From positions 82,706 to 146,705 of IMG/VR virus record IMGVR_UViG_3300021197_001752: a stretch of 64,000 bases of DNA. One strand, written 5' to 3'. Below the pieces are notes generated by a model, which saw nothing but the letters and a program-made list of their open reading frames with translations, made no database searches and was not told the DNA's origin. The DNA comes from a virus. Position numbers and translations under genes: made by a program. This document shows positions 46,379-54,733 of the stretch, one piece after another (position 1 is the first letter of the stretch; every line of letters begins with the position of its first letter).

Positions 46379-47619
46379 CTAAACTATTACTGATAGTTCT
46401 ACTAAGCTCCTGCCAGGCGTGCATTGAGGACGAGGAACTAGTACCACTTGAGTGTCGCCCTGGTGAACAAGTATTGTGTAACCATGAAGGGATAGATTAT
46501 CCTCAAGCTGACACAGACCCCGTACCCGATCGAGCAGGTCAGTGCTCCTACGGCTTGAGGACATGCGATTTTCGTGGCTGGTCTGAATGCGTTGGAGCTA
46601 TGGGACCCTCAGAAGAAGTTTGTGATGGGATAGACAATGATTGTGATTCCGTAATAGATGAGACTTATCCCGAGGAGAGTCAGTTATGCGGCTTTGTAGA
46701 GGGTGCAAACTATGGGGTAGGCATATGCAACATTGGGGTCATGACTTGCGATAATGGAACTGTTTATTGTAGTGGGCACGTTGGTCCTTCTGATGAAATC
46801 TGTGATGGTTTAGATAATAATTGCAACGGGACAACAGATGAGGGAATAGCAAATTCTACAGCCATCGTATGTTACGAAGGCCCAGAAGGTACAATGGCAG
46901 TAGGCGAGTGCCGTGCTGGTGTTCGATATTGTACGGATGGAAGCTTCAATGTTCCCTGTGATGGACAGATACTACCTAGTATTGAAATTTGTGATAACAG
47001 GGATAACGATTGCGATGGGGTAGTCGATGAGGGGTTCGATACTCGTGGTGTAGATTTGGTTTTTGTTATCGACGTATCTGGCTCATTTGACCAAGAGATA
47101 GAGTCAATGATACAGGGTATCGCTCCCCTTTTAGACGACCCAATAACGAGCACATTTCGATTTGGACTGGTTGCTGTAGGTACCGCAGGCAATGGCGAGA
47201 TAAGACCTGCTCATCAGTATGCAAGGATGGTTTCTGATTTTGTCGCTGCTGATGAATTCCTGGAGATCTTAGAAGCCGCCAGGATGATACAGAGTTCTGG
47301 GGTGGAGCCAACCATTGACACAATGTTCTGGTCGATGACTCTCTACCCTTTCAACTGGAGGGCTGAAGCACAAAAGGTAATTATAACGATGACTGATGAG
47401 GTAGCTCAATCTGTCTTAGGAAAAGACTGTGCAGAGATCTCTGCGATTGCCCAAGACGATCTTTTTGAGCTTTTTGTTTTTGCCCTACGACCACACCAAA
47501 ACACATTCCTAGCTTGTGTTCACGGAGAGCACCGAAGGCTATTCACTCCCGCTGTCAACTCTGAGACAGTGTTCTTGCAGATAAGGCAAATATTTGACGA
47601 TCTATGTATGGGCGATTAG
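46366..47619 (+). CDS. Lipoprotein with MopE-type Cys/Asp repeats and VWA domain
   Basis: 417 aa from ATG 46366. KLLLIVLLSSC is a signal peptide with lipobox Cys. Three repeats of the MopE/'putative metal-binding' type follow: EVCDGIDNDCDSVIDE, EICDGLDNNCNGTTDE and EICDNRDNDCDGVVDE. Then a VWA domain with FVIDVSGSFDQEIESM (DxSxS) and later IITMTDEVAQS. Such proteins are surface lipoproteins in Myxococcota and relatives. In a phage it is likely a host-envelope modifier, acquired from the host lineage. Ends four bases into the convergent co-chaperonin gene. Confidence 0.8.
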   Translation: MDKVTKLLLIVLLSSCQACIEDEELVPLECRPGEQVLCNHEGIDYPQADTDPVPDRAGQCSYGLRTCDFRGWSECVGAMGPSEEVCDGIDNDCDSVIDETYPEESQLCGFVEGANYGVGICNIGVMTCDNGTVYCSGHVGPSDEICDGLDNNCNGTTDEGIANSTAIVCYEGPEGTMAVGECRAGVRYCTDGSFNVPCDGQILPSIEICDNRDNDCDGVVDEGFDTRGVDLVFVIDVSGSFDQEIESMIQGIAPLLDDPITSTFRFGLVAVGTAGNGEIRPAHQYARMVSDFVAADEFLEILEAARMIQSSGVEPTIDTMFWSMTLYPFNWRAEAQKVIITMTDEVAQSVLGKDCAEISAIAQDDLFELFVFALRPHQNTFLACVHGEHRRLFTPAVNSETVFLQIRQIFDDLCMGD

Positions 47620-47873
47620 CCAGTAACACAAACCACACGATTCTCTAACAACAGATGGTATTGCCTGCCCTCATAGTGAATAATTTCTGGGTCGGTACTG
47701 TGCGCAACCACTACATCACCCACGTTCAACCCTAGACTACAATCAGTAGAGGTAGCGGTAATTTTATAAGCTATATGAGACTTCTCTTGGTATTCTTCTG
47801 GAATGATAAATGATCCCGTGTCTTGTTGCTCTTCGTAGGGTTCTACCATCAGTCTTCTGTTAACTGGCTTCAT
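47616..47873 (-). CDS. groES: GroES-like co-chaperonin
   Basis: 85 aa from ATG 47873 (GGAGAG nine bases upstream, ATGA junction). MKPVNRRLMVEPYEEQQDTG, SFIIPEEYQEKS, LNVGDVVVAH and YHLLLENRVVCV follow the Cpn10 order: 'P..DR..V......G...P......V..VGD.V......L..E.D..A'. About the size of T4 gp31-class co-chaperonins. It is the probable partner of the GroEL at 26718-28301, 20 kb away. Confidence 0.7.
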   Translation of the reverse strand: MKPVNRRLMVEPYEEQQDTGSFIIPEEYQEKSHIAYKITATSTDCSLGLNVGDVVVAHSTDPEIIHYEGRQYHLLLENRVVCVTG

Positions 47874-48103
47874 GATAATTCTCTCCATTGCTCGGTAAGC
47901 ATTATAAATTGTGTCTGTGTTACTGTGCTCCATTCACGCTCGTTGCAGTGCTTGCAGTAGCACTCTACAGCAACATTGCCCTCTGGGAGAGCACGAGTGC
48001 GCCCAGAGGGAAGCCAGCTATGCTTGATCTTGTTCTGCTTTGGTTGGCGTGCACAAAAACCTTCTTTCAGGCTTTCAGGCATAATAAAGTTTAGGGTAGC
48101 CAT
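47870..48103 (-). CDS. Small zinc-ribbon-like protein, 77 aa
   Basis: 77 aa. A single CYCKHCNERE gives one Cys pair, with an earlier GFCARQ. Beta-rich C-terminus. GAAAGGAGC upstream of the ATG, ATGA junction with the co-chaperonin gene. Function unknown. Confidence 0.55.
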   Translation of the reverse strand: MATLNFIMPESLKEGFCARQPKQNKIKHSWLPSGRTRALPEGNVAVECYCKHCNEREWSTVTQTQFIMLTEQWRELS

Positions 48104-48127
48104 AACGGGCTCCTTTCTATATTTTAT

Positions 48128-48156
48128 ATATTACTTTACTCTGATTAGAATGTTAA
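48128..48156 (-). promoter_or_regulatory. Sigma70-like promoter
   Basis: Minus strand TTAACA (48151-48156), 17 bases, TAATAT (48128-48133). Would drive the zinc-ribbon and co-chaperonin genes. Confidence 0.45.
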
Positions 48157-50024
48157 GTAATTTCACACTGTCCGCCTGCACAAGCTGCCTCACCCTTGAG
48201 ATCTGTGTTGTCGTCAAACTCAACAATTTTAGTGAGGTCCAAAGAGGTTAGAGACTTGACCATTTCTTCATACTGTTCCTTAGTGCAATTCTCGAATGGT
48301 GCCTGGACATAAGAGCCACCGTCGTCAGGTAAAACGCTTAGGCCATTATAGCTAACATTGTTTTTCCACATCCATTCGCCGACCTCTTCCCATTCATCAT
48401 TCTTGATTGAGATAGTTGCCGAAACATTGTGAGTGTTCTGCCCTGTTCGGTGCCCAGGGCGAATCCATTCTTTTGTCACCTTCTTGACTCTTTTCAACAA
48501 ATCCAATGCTGACTCTGTTCTTAGGATTGATCCATCAGGGGCTTTTTGTGGGATACTGATAACGGCTGTATCGTGAGGTCTAAAGTAATCATCCTCCACA
48601 AGCTCAGGGTGATGAACTGATAGGTGCGTATAAATTGCTTCATTTTTACCCACACGAAGCCGCCGAATATAATAATCGTTGTGCCAGGCGTGGATGCCAC
48701 TGGAGGTTCCCAGGGTCAAACTCGTGGTGCCAGCAGGCTTTACACAGGTGGTGCGAGACGCCGAGCGAATACCAATAAGTTCGGCTACCCTAACGTTCTC
48801 TTTCTTTACATTCTGAGATGCTTCTTTTAGGGATATACCGTCTGCAAGCACACGACCTGAAGCGATGCCAGTCAGGGAAACACCAACAAGTGCGTCTCTT
48901 TCCGTGTTGCGTTGCCAGACTGGTCGTAGATAATGAAAGTCCGTATAGCCTGCTTGGAGCGTGCCGATGAAGGCTGCTGCCTGGACTCTTTCATTTAGAT
49001 CTTCTTGGCTTTTGATATTGCTAGCATTAACCTCTGTTAGATTACAGAACTGGTGTGGTCGAAGAGCAATTTCACAGCATGGGTTTGTACCCCAGTCTTT
49101 ATCGTTCGAGAGATAAAAACCAGGCTCTCCTGCGCCTGATGCCTTGATCCTTTCCCATAGATTCATAAAATACTCTTTATCAACCTTGTGCCGCAATAAA
49201 ACGACGGAGTTGTTCGCTCTACCTCGCTGTGGGTTAATCTCCCACCAGTTGCCTGACTTCGCTGCGATCATCTCGTCATCGTCGGCTGAGAACAGAGAAA
49301 TCAAGGCGGCTCGACGGATTCCGCCTGCCAATACAGCGTCAGCCACATGGCAAATGATATCATGTACCTCAATCGAGCTTAAATTATCGCCGTCGCTCTT
49401 CTCACTCAATAAGCCCTCAATCTTCACTAGGCACTCACGTAAAGGCTGCGGTCCTGGGGCTTTACCGCCAGATGTTACAAGGCGAGCACCCTTAGGGCGA
49501 ATATCACTAAAATCAAATCGTAATTTCGAGCCGCCATAGAAGTAGCTACGCATAAGATATTTAACGGCATCAGCCCATCCTTCAATACTATCATTGATCA
49601 AGTACCTCCGAGTTCTTTTTGGGTTAGGTTTACGAATTTCTGGTAGTTCCTCAATGTGGTGATTTTGGACTGAAAAGCCCACACCAGTGCCACCCAATAG
49701 GAGAAACATTGTCTCGCCAAAAGCACGCCAATCATTTATTGGTGTATAGGCACAGTTGAAGATCCTGTTGGGAGCGATCTCAATTGGTCTCCCCCCAAAC
49801 TGCATAGAGCGCATCGATGGAAGAACCTTCTTGTCATAAACAAGCTGATACTTCTCACGAATCTCACCCTCCAGTTTAGGATACTTCTTGATGTGCATAT
49901 TCATGTTCCGAGTAACTAACTCTGACCATGTTTCCCTACGTTGATCTTCAGGTAAAAACCTGGCGTACTTCATGTAAACTGTTATATCAGATAGGATCTT
50001 GTTTGATAATTCTGGCTCGGGCAT
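48153..50024 (-). CDS. nrdJ: Class II ribonucleoside-triphosphate reductase (adenosylcobalamin-dependent)
   Basis: 623 aa from ATG 50024 (AAGGAGTG upstream), not from the ATG 54 bases earlier. RIFNCAYTPINDWRAFGETM and FLLLGGTGVGFSVQNH, NPCCEIALRPHQFCNLTEVN, and TCVKPAGTTSLTLGTSSG match the monomeric B12-dependent reductase of Lactobacillus RTPR type. The C-terminal CAGGQC is the redox Cys pair. No B subunit is needed. It makes dNTPs for phage replication; cobalamin supply by the host is implied. Confidence 0.85.
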   Translation of the reverse strand: MPEPELSNKILSDITVYMKYARFLPEDQRRETWSELVTRNMNMHIKKYPKLEGEIREKYQLVYDKKVLPSMRSMQFGGRPIEIAPNRIFNCAYTPINDWRAFGETMFLLLGGTGVGFSVQNHHIEELPEIRKPNPKRTRRYLINDSIEGWADAVKYLMRSYFYGGSKLRFDFSDIRPKGARLVTSGGKAPGPQPLRECLVKIEGLLSEKSDGDNLSSIEVHDIICHVADAVLAGGIRRAALISLFSADDDEMIAAKSGNWWEINPQRGRANNSVVLLRHKVDKEYFMNLWERIKASGAGEPGFYLSNDKDWGTNPCCEIALRPHQFCNLTEVNASNIKSQEDLNERVQAAAFIGTLQAGYTDFHYLRPVWQRNTERDALVGVSLTGIASGRVLADGISLKEASQNVKKENVRVAELIGIRSASRTTCVKPAGTTSLTLGTSSGIHAWHNDYYIRRLRVGKNEAIYTHLSVHHPELVEDDYFRPHDTAVISIPQKAPDGSILRTESALDLLKRVKKVTKEWIRPGHRTGQNTHNVSATISIKNDEWEEVGEWMWKNNVSYNGLSVLPDDGGSYVQAPFENCTKEQYEEMVKSLTSLDLTKIVEFDDNTDLKGEAACAGGQCEIT

Positions 50025-50052
50025 CGATGTGTCACTCCTTGTTATAATATAT

Positions 50053-51552
50053 TTATTGGGTTGCTTGCTTGTTAGCAAGTTTTCTAAATTCTTCTTTACT
50101 CAGACTAGAATGCTTGCCAGTGTTGCTTTGGGCCTTCTGGCTTTCATTTGCATCACTCAGCTTCCTCTTCTTAGTTTTATACTTTTGATACTTATCTTGA
50201 AGATGTTGCTTTTGTTCCGCCTGGGTCCTTGAGACTACCGAGTTGAGATCCGAACCTTCTTGAGCTTTCAGAACCCTAAGCTTGACTCTGCTAGTATCAA
50301 TTTCCATAGGGAACACGATGCCGTCAGGACCATTCCTGTTTTTCGCAATGAACATTCGTCCACCGTTTTCAACCTTATCTTCTGCTGTTCTGGAGATGGT
50401 GCAAATGAAATCAGCGACAAAGCATTTATTGAAAGCCTCACTAATTGATTCCATTGTAATAACCTCCGCATTCAACCCACTTCGATTGGTCTGGCTGGCT
50501 GTCCAGACTGGTAGGTCAAACTTTTGAGCGATGCCTCTCAGTTCTTCATAAATACCTTCGATATTATGGCGGTGCTCGCTCCTGTAATTAGTAGTCACAG
50601 GGCGCAATAGATCAGCATAATCGACAATAACCAGTTCAGGTTCAATGCCTCTTTGTCGGAGCCTTTCTAGGGACGACTCCAAAGTCTTTGTAGTTGCAGA
50701 CTTTGTAGGATATTCTTTAATAACTAGCTGCCCATCTAGAGTAGTAATTTTTTCTTTAATCTTATCTTTGTGGTCATGAAGGTTCGACAGTGGAATCGTA
50801 GTAAGACAAGAGTCATAGCGCATACCGACTACACCTTCAGCCAATTCTAGCGTATAGTGCATAACAGTTTTGCCCATAGCAACTGCCATAGCTCCAAGGT
50901 GAACCAAAGCCATTGATTTGCCAGCGCCTGTTGGGGCAATAACCACACCAAGCTCACGCTTACCAAGACCACCTCTGGTGATATTATCAACCTCTTCCCA
51001 GGCGGTAATAACAGGATCTCTGGCTTTCATGATATATCTTTGTTCAAAATCCTGAACGAAGTCGTGACCATGGCTGTCATCTAGACCGAGCTTGAGTGCC
51101 GTATCAATAACCTTATGAATCTCGTTGAAAGAAGATGTTTGCAACAAGCCGACCGATTTAAGAATGGCTTCTTTGAGCTTTTGCTTCTTGCAGAAGTCAA
51201 GTGACTTCTCTTTTACAAAGTCAGAATCTTCATCACTTATTTGATCAGTTTTGAGCTTAGATAGGTATTCAATCACCTGCTTGCGTACCACATCAGGATA
51301 ATCGTCCATCTCAGTTCTAATCACCGAAACCATAGTTTCAAATGTAGGATGAACCCCATACTTCTCTTTGTACTGAAAGACTAGCTCTACGAATGCTTGC
51401 AAGTAGCGAAGCTCTAAAAACTTGATATCTAGTACTTCGGTCATTTGATTGGCAAAGGAGCGATCAAGCAAGACCAGCTTACCTAACTTTTCTTGGAAAC
51501 TTTTCCCAAACTTAGAAAAACTATCTTCTTCTGTTAACCTTTGGTCGGTCAT
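50053..51552 (-). CDS. Replicative DNA helicase (DnaB/gp41-like)
   Basis: 499 aa. RecA-fold helicase core: VVIAPTGAGKSMALVHLGA (Walker A), LELAEGVVGMRYD, LVIVDYADLLRP (Walker B) and VWTASQTNRSG. The N-terminal part is helical, as in DnaB. Unwinds DNA ahead of the polymerase. A primase domain is not visible in this gene. Confidence 0.88.
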   Translation of the reverse strand: MTDQRLTEEDSFSKFGKSFQEKLGKLVLLDRSFANQMTEVLDIKFLELRYLQAFVELVFQYKEKYGVHPTFETMVSVIRTEMDDYPDVVRKQVIEYLSKLKTDQISDEDSDFVKEKSLDFCKKQKLKEAILKSVGLLQTSSFNEIHKVIDTALKLGLDDSHGHDFVQDFEQRYIMKARDPVITAWEEVDNITRGGLGKRELGVVIAPTGAGKSMALVHLGAMAVAMGKTVMHYTLELAEGVVGMRYDSCLTTIPLSNLHDHKDKIKEKITTLDGQLVIKEYPTKSATTKTLESSLERLRQRGIEPELVIVDYADLLRPVTTNYRSEHRHNIEGIYEELRGIAQKFDLPVWTASQTNRSGLNAEVITMESISEAFNKCFVADFICTISRTAEDKVENGGRMFIAKNRNGPDGIVFPMEIDTSRVKLRVLKAQEGSDLNSVVSRTQAEQKQHLQDKYQKYKTKKRKLSDANESQKAQSNTGKHSSLSKEEFRKLANKQATQ

Positions 51553-51590
51553 GCTATTCTCCTGGGTATACTACAATACCCCAAATGCTA

Positions 51591-52571
51591 CTATTTGTTT
51601 ACTACAATTTGCATACAAGCTTGAAATAAGTTATCTACGCTAATACCGCTGATCCCATGTTTCAACAAAGACATTCTAAAATCATTCTTTTGTAGTTCTG
51701 GTGTAAAATCGCTGACTGCTTCTGATAATCTTTGTTGACCCTGAAGGGAAATCATCGGCTCATACAACTGTACAATATCATAATTGTCTTTTAGTGTTCC
51801 TGAACATTCCAAGATAGTGCCATAAACCTGTGGCTGTTTCGTGGACTCTCTTGCCTTCTCTTCACAGAAGTCAAACACCTGTTGTAAAATATAATCTTTA
51901 TCCTCACACAGGAACGGGAACCTCTTTGCCACGGTGGCCATACCGACTCGTGGAGCACCCATGATGTTGTCTGACTTGTCCCCAGCGATTGCTTTAGCGA
52001 TAGCAAAATTCCTAGGGTGGATCTTAAACTCCTCCACAATGGAGTTTTTATTGTGAACCTTTTTAGCTGTAGGGCTGTATAAGATAGTCTTATCATCGCA
52101 TAGCTGAAGGAAATCTTTATCGTTTGAGTAGATAATTTTCTGATATTCTGCGTAGTGATTAGACTTTGTAGCCCAAGCTATAACGTCATCCGCTTCGATA
52201 TCGTCTAGCGACAACTGTAATACTGGCAGCTTCTCAAGATATTCAATCAGCATGAGAAGTTGTTGTAACTTATTTTCTGCCTCTTCCTCGGCAGTGAATT
52301 TATATTCTCGATTGAGACGTGGTGGCTTACGTCCCGCCTTATAATCTTTATTTATTTCTTTACGCTTACGAGAGCCGTTAGCGCCTTCCCACGCTATGAT
52401 TACAGCGTCAGGTTTGGTTTCAGACATAGCTTTCTTGAGTGAATTGATGAACCCCACCATTCCACCAATATGGGAACCGTTAGCATCTAAGCTAGGATTC
52501 ACCACATAAGATCTAATAAAGTTGTTCATGCCATCGATTAGTAATAATCTTTTATGCGTCACGTCGATCAT
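51591..52571 (-). CDS. 5'-3' exonuclease / RNase H (T4 rnh / FEN-like)
   Basis: 326 aa from ATG 52571 (GGAG seven bases upstream). LLLIDGMNNFIRSYVV, IIAWEGANGSRKRKE, LDDIEADDVIAW, YSNDKDFLQLCDD and AIAGDKSDNI are the acid-rich motifs of the FEN/5'-exonuclease family. Removes RNA primers on the lagging strand. Overlaps the end of a small gene by 20 bases. Confidence 0.88.
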   Translation of the reverse strand: MIDVTHKRLLLIDGMNNFIRSYVVNPSLDANGSHIGGMVGFINSLKKAMSETKPDAVIIAWEGANGSRKRKEINKDYKAGRKPPRLNREYKFTAEEEAENKLQQLLMLIEYLEKLPVLQLSLDDIEADDVIAWATKSNHYAEYQKIIYSNDKDFLQLCDDKTILYSPTAKKVHNKNSIVEEFKIHPRNFAIAKAIAGDKSDNIMGAPRVGMATVAKRFPFLCEDKDYILQQVFDFCEEKARESTKQPQVYGTILECSGTLKDNYDIVQLYEPMISLQGQQRLSEAVSDFTPELQKNDFRMSLLKHGISGISVDNLFQACMQIVVNK

Positions 52572-52713
52572 CTTCATACTCCAAATTTGCTACTATGTTC
52601 CAAGCTCGGTCTCTCATGTTTTTCAATGTAAATGCGCAAATCTGCCCATCGTCTTCAATTGGTACCGCAATCTTGATATGCCTTGGCATCTCCAGCATAA
52701 TAAAACCCTTCAT
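52552..52713 (-). CDS. Small hypothetical protein, 53 aa
   Basis: 53 aa starting MKGFIMLEMPRHIKIAVPIE with GGAGGTGAAGA upstream. The ATG overlaps the stop of the deaminase gene by ATGA. Not recognised; probably translated with the exonuclease. Confidence 0.6.
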   Translation of the reverse strand: MKGFIMLEMPRHIKIAVPIEDDGQICAFTLKNMRDRAWNIVANLEYEDDRRDA

Positions 52714-53120
52714 TCTTCACCTCCAAAATATATTACTCCATGATCGTGCTCTGTTGTAAACACTGCCTTGCGAAAGCCGTGCGCTTCTAAAGCTCTTTGG
52801 CACATACTGCACGGTAGCGACATGCCAATCTGATCACTTCTGCCTTTCCTGGCGACATAGATAGTAGCACCTTTAAGCTGCTCTTTATTCTTCACTCTGG
52901 AGATAGCGTCCATCTCGGCATGTATAGACTTGCAGACCATCTCGCCGTCTTCGTCTTCCACCACAGCATTAGGATGCGTCTTGATCCTGTTTACCCCAGA
53001 AGATAAAACTCTTCCCCCTCTGACAATAACGGCAGCATGTCTGTGCTGGACGCTATAATCAGAGTTGGAAGAGTCTATCTTTCTGATAGCTGCGCTAAGA
53101 AACTTATTTCGGCGACACAC
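52710..53120 (-). CDS. Cytidine/deoxycytidylate deaminase family protein
   Basis: 136 aa from GTG. CKSIHAEMDAI gives the zinc ligand and catalytic Glu (HAE); SLPCSMCQRAL gives the PCxxC zinc ligands. A dCMP deaminase-type enzyme would make dUMP for thymidylate synthesis and fits with the dUTPase. Other deaminase substrates are possible. Confidence 0.8.
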   Translation of the reverse strand: MCRRNKFLSAAIRKIDSSNSDYSVQHRHAAVIVRGGRVLSSGVNRIKTHPNAVVEDEDGEMVCKSIHAEMDAISRVKNKEQLKGATIYVARKGRSDQIGMSLPCSMCQRALEAHGFRKAVFTTEHDHGVIYFGGEE

Positions 53121-54201
53121 TGGTGTCTACACTTTGATCATATCCAATAATAAGTTCATTGTGTAGAACGTCAAGGATTCTACTGCGAAATCTTTCATCT
53201 TTTATTAGGCGTGGATAGTCAGTTTTCTGAAACTTCTTCTCCTCACCGTCAGTATACTTTAGTGTATACCATGCGCCCGCTCGGGTACAGCCATCTGTAC
53301 CAGCAACAACCTTGAGCCAAGAACCCTCGTCATCAACACCAACTTTATTATTTGCCAGGTCGAATAACACATCAAACTCGCAGGTCCTGTTAGGTGGTCC
53401 AAACCGATTCTTTACAATCTGGGCTGAGGTTCTGTAGCCGATAAGTGCTCCTTGGTCATTGGTGATAATCCCGTTAGCTTTACCTGTGTGCCTAGTAAGC
53501 CATACACGGGCAGAGGCCTGGTAGGGTAGTCCCTTACCGCCTGGTTCAACTCTCGTATCTCCAAACATTTGTCCAATGTTTGTCTTGAGTTGATTAGTCA
53601 AAACAAGAGCGATCTTCTGTTGACCAATCATCTCGGTAATCTTGCGTAGACCACGAGCGATAACTCGTGCTGATACACCGATTTGAGAGTTGGGGTCATA
53701 GCTGCCCTCGACCTCTGCCCGTGCTGGGGTTGCCGCCACGCTATCCCATACAATACAAACCAAACGATCTGGAGCCTTCTGTCTTACATTAGCAATAACA
53801 TTTTCAATTGCCTGGAAGGTGTCCTCTAGGGTTTGTGTTTGCAGGTATAGGAAATCCTCGTCAGTACTAAGACCTAGGTTCACCATCCACCCAGGATCAC
53901 TAGCGTTCTCGGTATCAATATAGATAGCGATTCCACCCTTCTTCTGGGTGTTTGCTAAGATATGTGTCGCAATTAAGCTTTTACCGCTCTGCGATTCGCC
54001 TGCAATAGTAGTGATCTTTCCTACTGGTACCCCACCGTCTGCTCGGTTAGAGATAATTAAATCGAGGACTGTAGACCCTGTAGAGATCCAAGTCTTGACT
54101 TCTGTGGGATTTTCACCGTGTAAGTCATAAGCGATTGTATGCTTTGCTTGTTTATTGAGGGAGTTCCTCAAATCATTTACAAGTACATTAGTTTTTGCCA
54201 T
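53104..54201 (-). CDS. RecA/UvsX recombinase
   Basis: 365 aa (ATG 54201 or 54204). GESQSGKSLIATHI is Walker A; LVCIVWDSVAA is Walker B; LVLTNQLKTNIG and TRVEPGGKGLPYQASARVW match RecA loops. Catalyses strand exchange in phage recombination. AGGAGG just before the double ATG; promoter at 54221-54248. Confidence 0.9.
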   Translation of the reverse strand: MAKTNVLVNDLRNSLNKQAKHTIAYDLHGENPTEVKTWISTGSTVLDLIISNRADGGVPVGKITTIAGESQSGKSLIATHILANTQKKGGIAIYIDTENASDPGWMVNLGLSTDEDFLYLQTQTLEDTFQAIENVIANVRQKAPDRLVCIVWDSVAATPARAEVEGSYDPNSQIGVSARVIARGLRKITEMIGQQKIALVLTNQLKTNIGQMFGDTRVEPGGKGLPYQASARVWLTRHTGKANGIITNDQGALIGYRTSAQIVKNRFGPPNRTCEFDVLFDLANNKVGVDDEGSWLKVVAGTDGCTRAGAWYTLKYTDGEEKKFQKTDYPRLIKDERFRSRILDVLHNELIIGYDQSVDTSVSPK

Positions 54202-54220
54202 CATACCTCCTAGTACTGAT

Positions 54221-54248
54221 ATTATACACTAAGATTCTACTGCTGTAA
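54221..54248 (-). promoter_or_regulatory. Sigma70-like promoter for recA-like gene
   Basis: Minus strand TTACAG (54243-54248), 16 bases, TATAAT (54221-54226). The -35 lies within the end of the SlyD-like gene. Confidence 0.45.
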
Positions 54249-54648
54249 TTTCAAAGTTAAGGTTCTTGCCAGCCATCGGATGATTGAAGTCAAGAGTTAC
54301 CTTAGTATCTTCAACGTTGACAATCTGTGCAGTTACAGGTTCTCCATTCTCCCCTTGGCCAGACACATACTCACCAACCTGAAAGTTGAAGTTCTCGTCA
54401 AACGATTCTTTACCAACTTCTTGAATAAGAGTTGGGTTAGTGGGTCCATAAGCTTCTTCTGGTCGAAGACGAATCTTCTTAGTTTGACCGACCTTCATAT
54501 CTGAAACAGCCTTCTCAAAGCCTGGGATTAGTTGCCCAGTGCCAACTTCGACTTGCAGTGCAGCGCCTCTGCTCTTTGAATCATCAAAGACCGCTCCGTC
54601 ATCGAAAGTGCCAACGTAGTGAACGTTGATTGTTTTACTAGTAGTCAT
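54229..54648 (-). CDS. FKBP-type peptidyl-prolyl isomerase, SlyD-like
   Basis: 139 aa. VHYVGTFDDGAVFDDSK and GQLIPGFEKAVSDMKVGQ are the FKBP core; the insertion after EAYGP and the closing LDFNHPMAGKNLNFEI are those of SlyD-type isomerases with an IF chaperone domain. No His-rich metal tail. It probably aids folding of phage proteins. Lies between recombinase and SSB genes. Confidence 0.82.
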   Translation of the reverse strand: MTTSKTINVHYVGTFDDGAVFDDSKSRGAALQVEVGTGQLIPGFEKAVSDMKVGQTKKIRLRPEEAYGPTNPTLIQEVGKESFDENFNFQVGEYVSGQGENGEPVTAQIVNVEDTKVTLDFNHPMAGKNLNFEITAVES

Positions 54649-54687
54649 TATACTATTCTCCTTTATAAAGTATTATCCCCGAAGGGT

Positions 54688-54711
54688 GAGGCACCTGTAA
54701 TCCCGTGCCTC
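54688..54711. other. Hairpin between SSB and SlyD-like genes
   Basis: GAGGCAC (54688-54694) and GTGCCTC (54705-54711) form a seven-pair stem with a ten-base loop. On the minus strand it is followed at once by CCCTTCGGGG, a short stem with a UUCG-type loop, then GATAATAC and the ribosome binding site. No T-run; may be an attenuator or processing site. Confidence 0.4.
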
Positions 54712-54733
54712 CCTGCGGATTAGCGAAGGTCAA

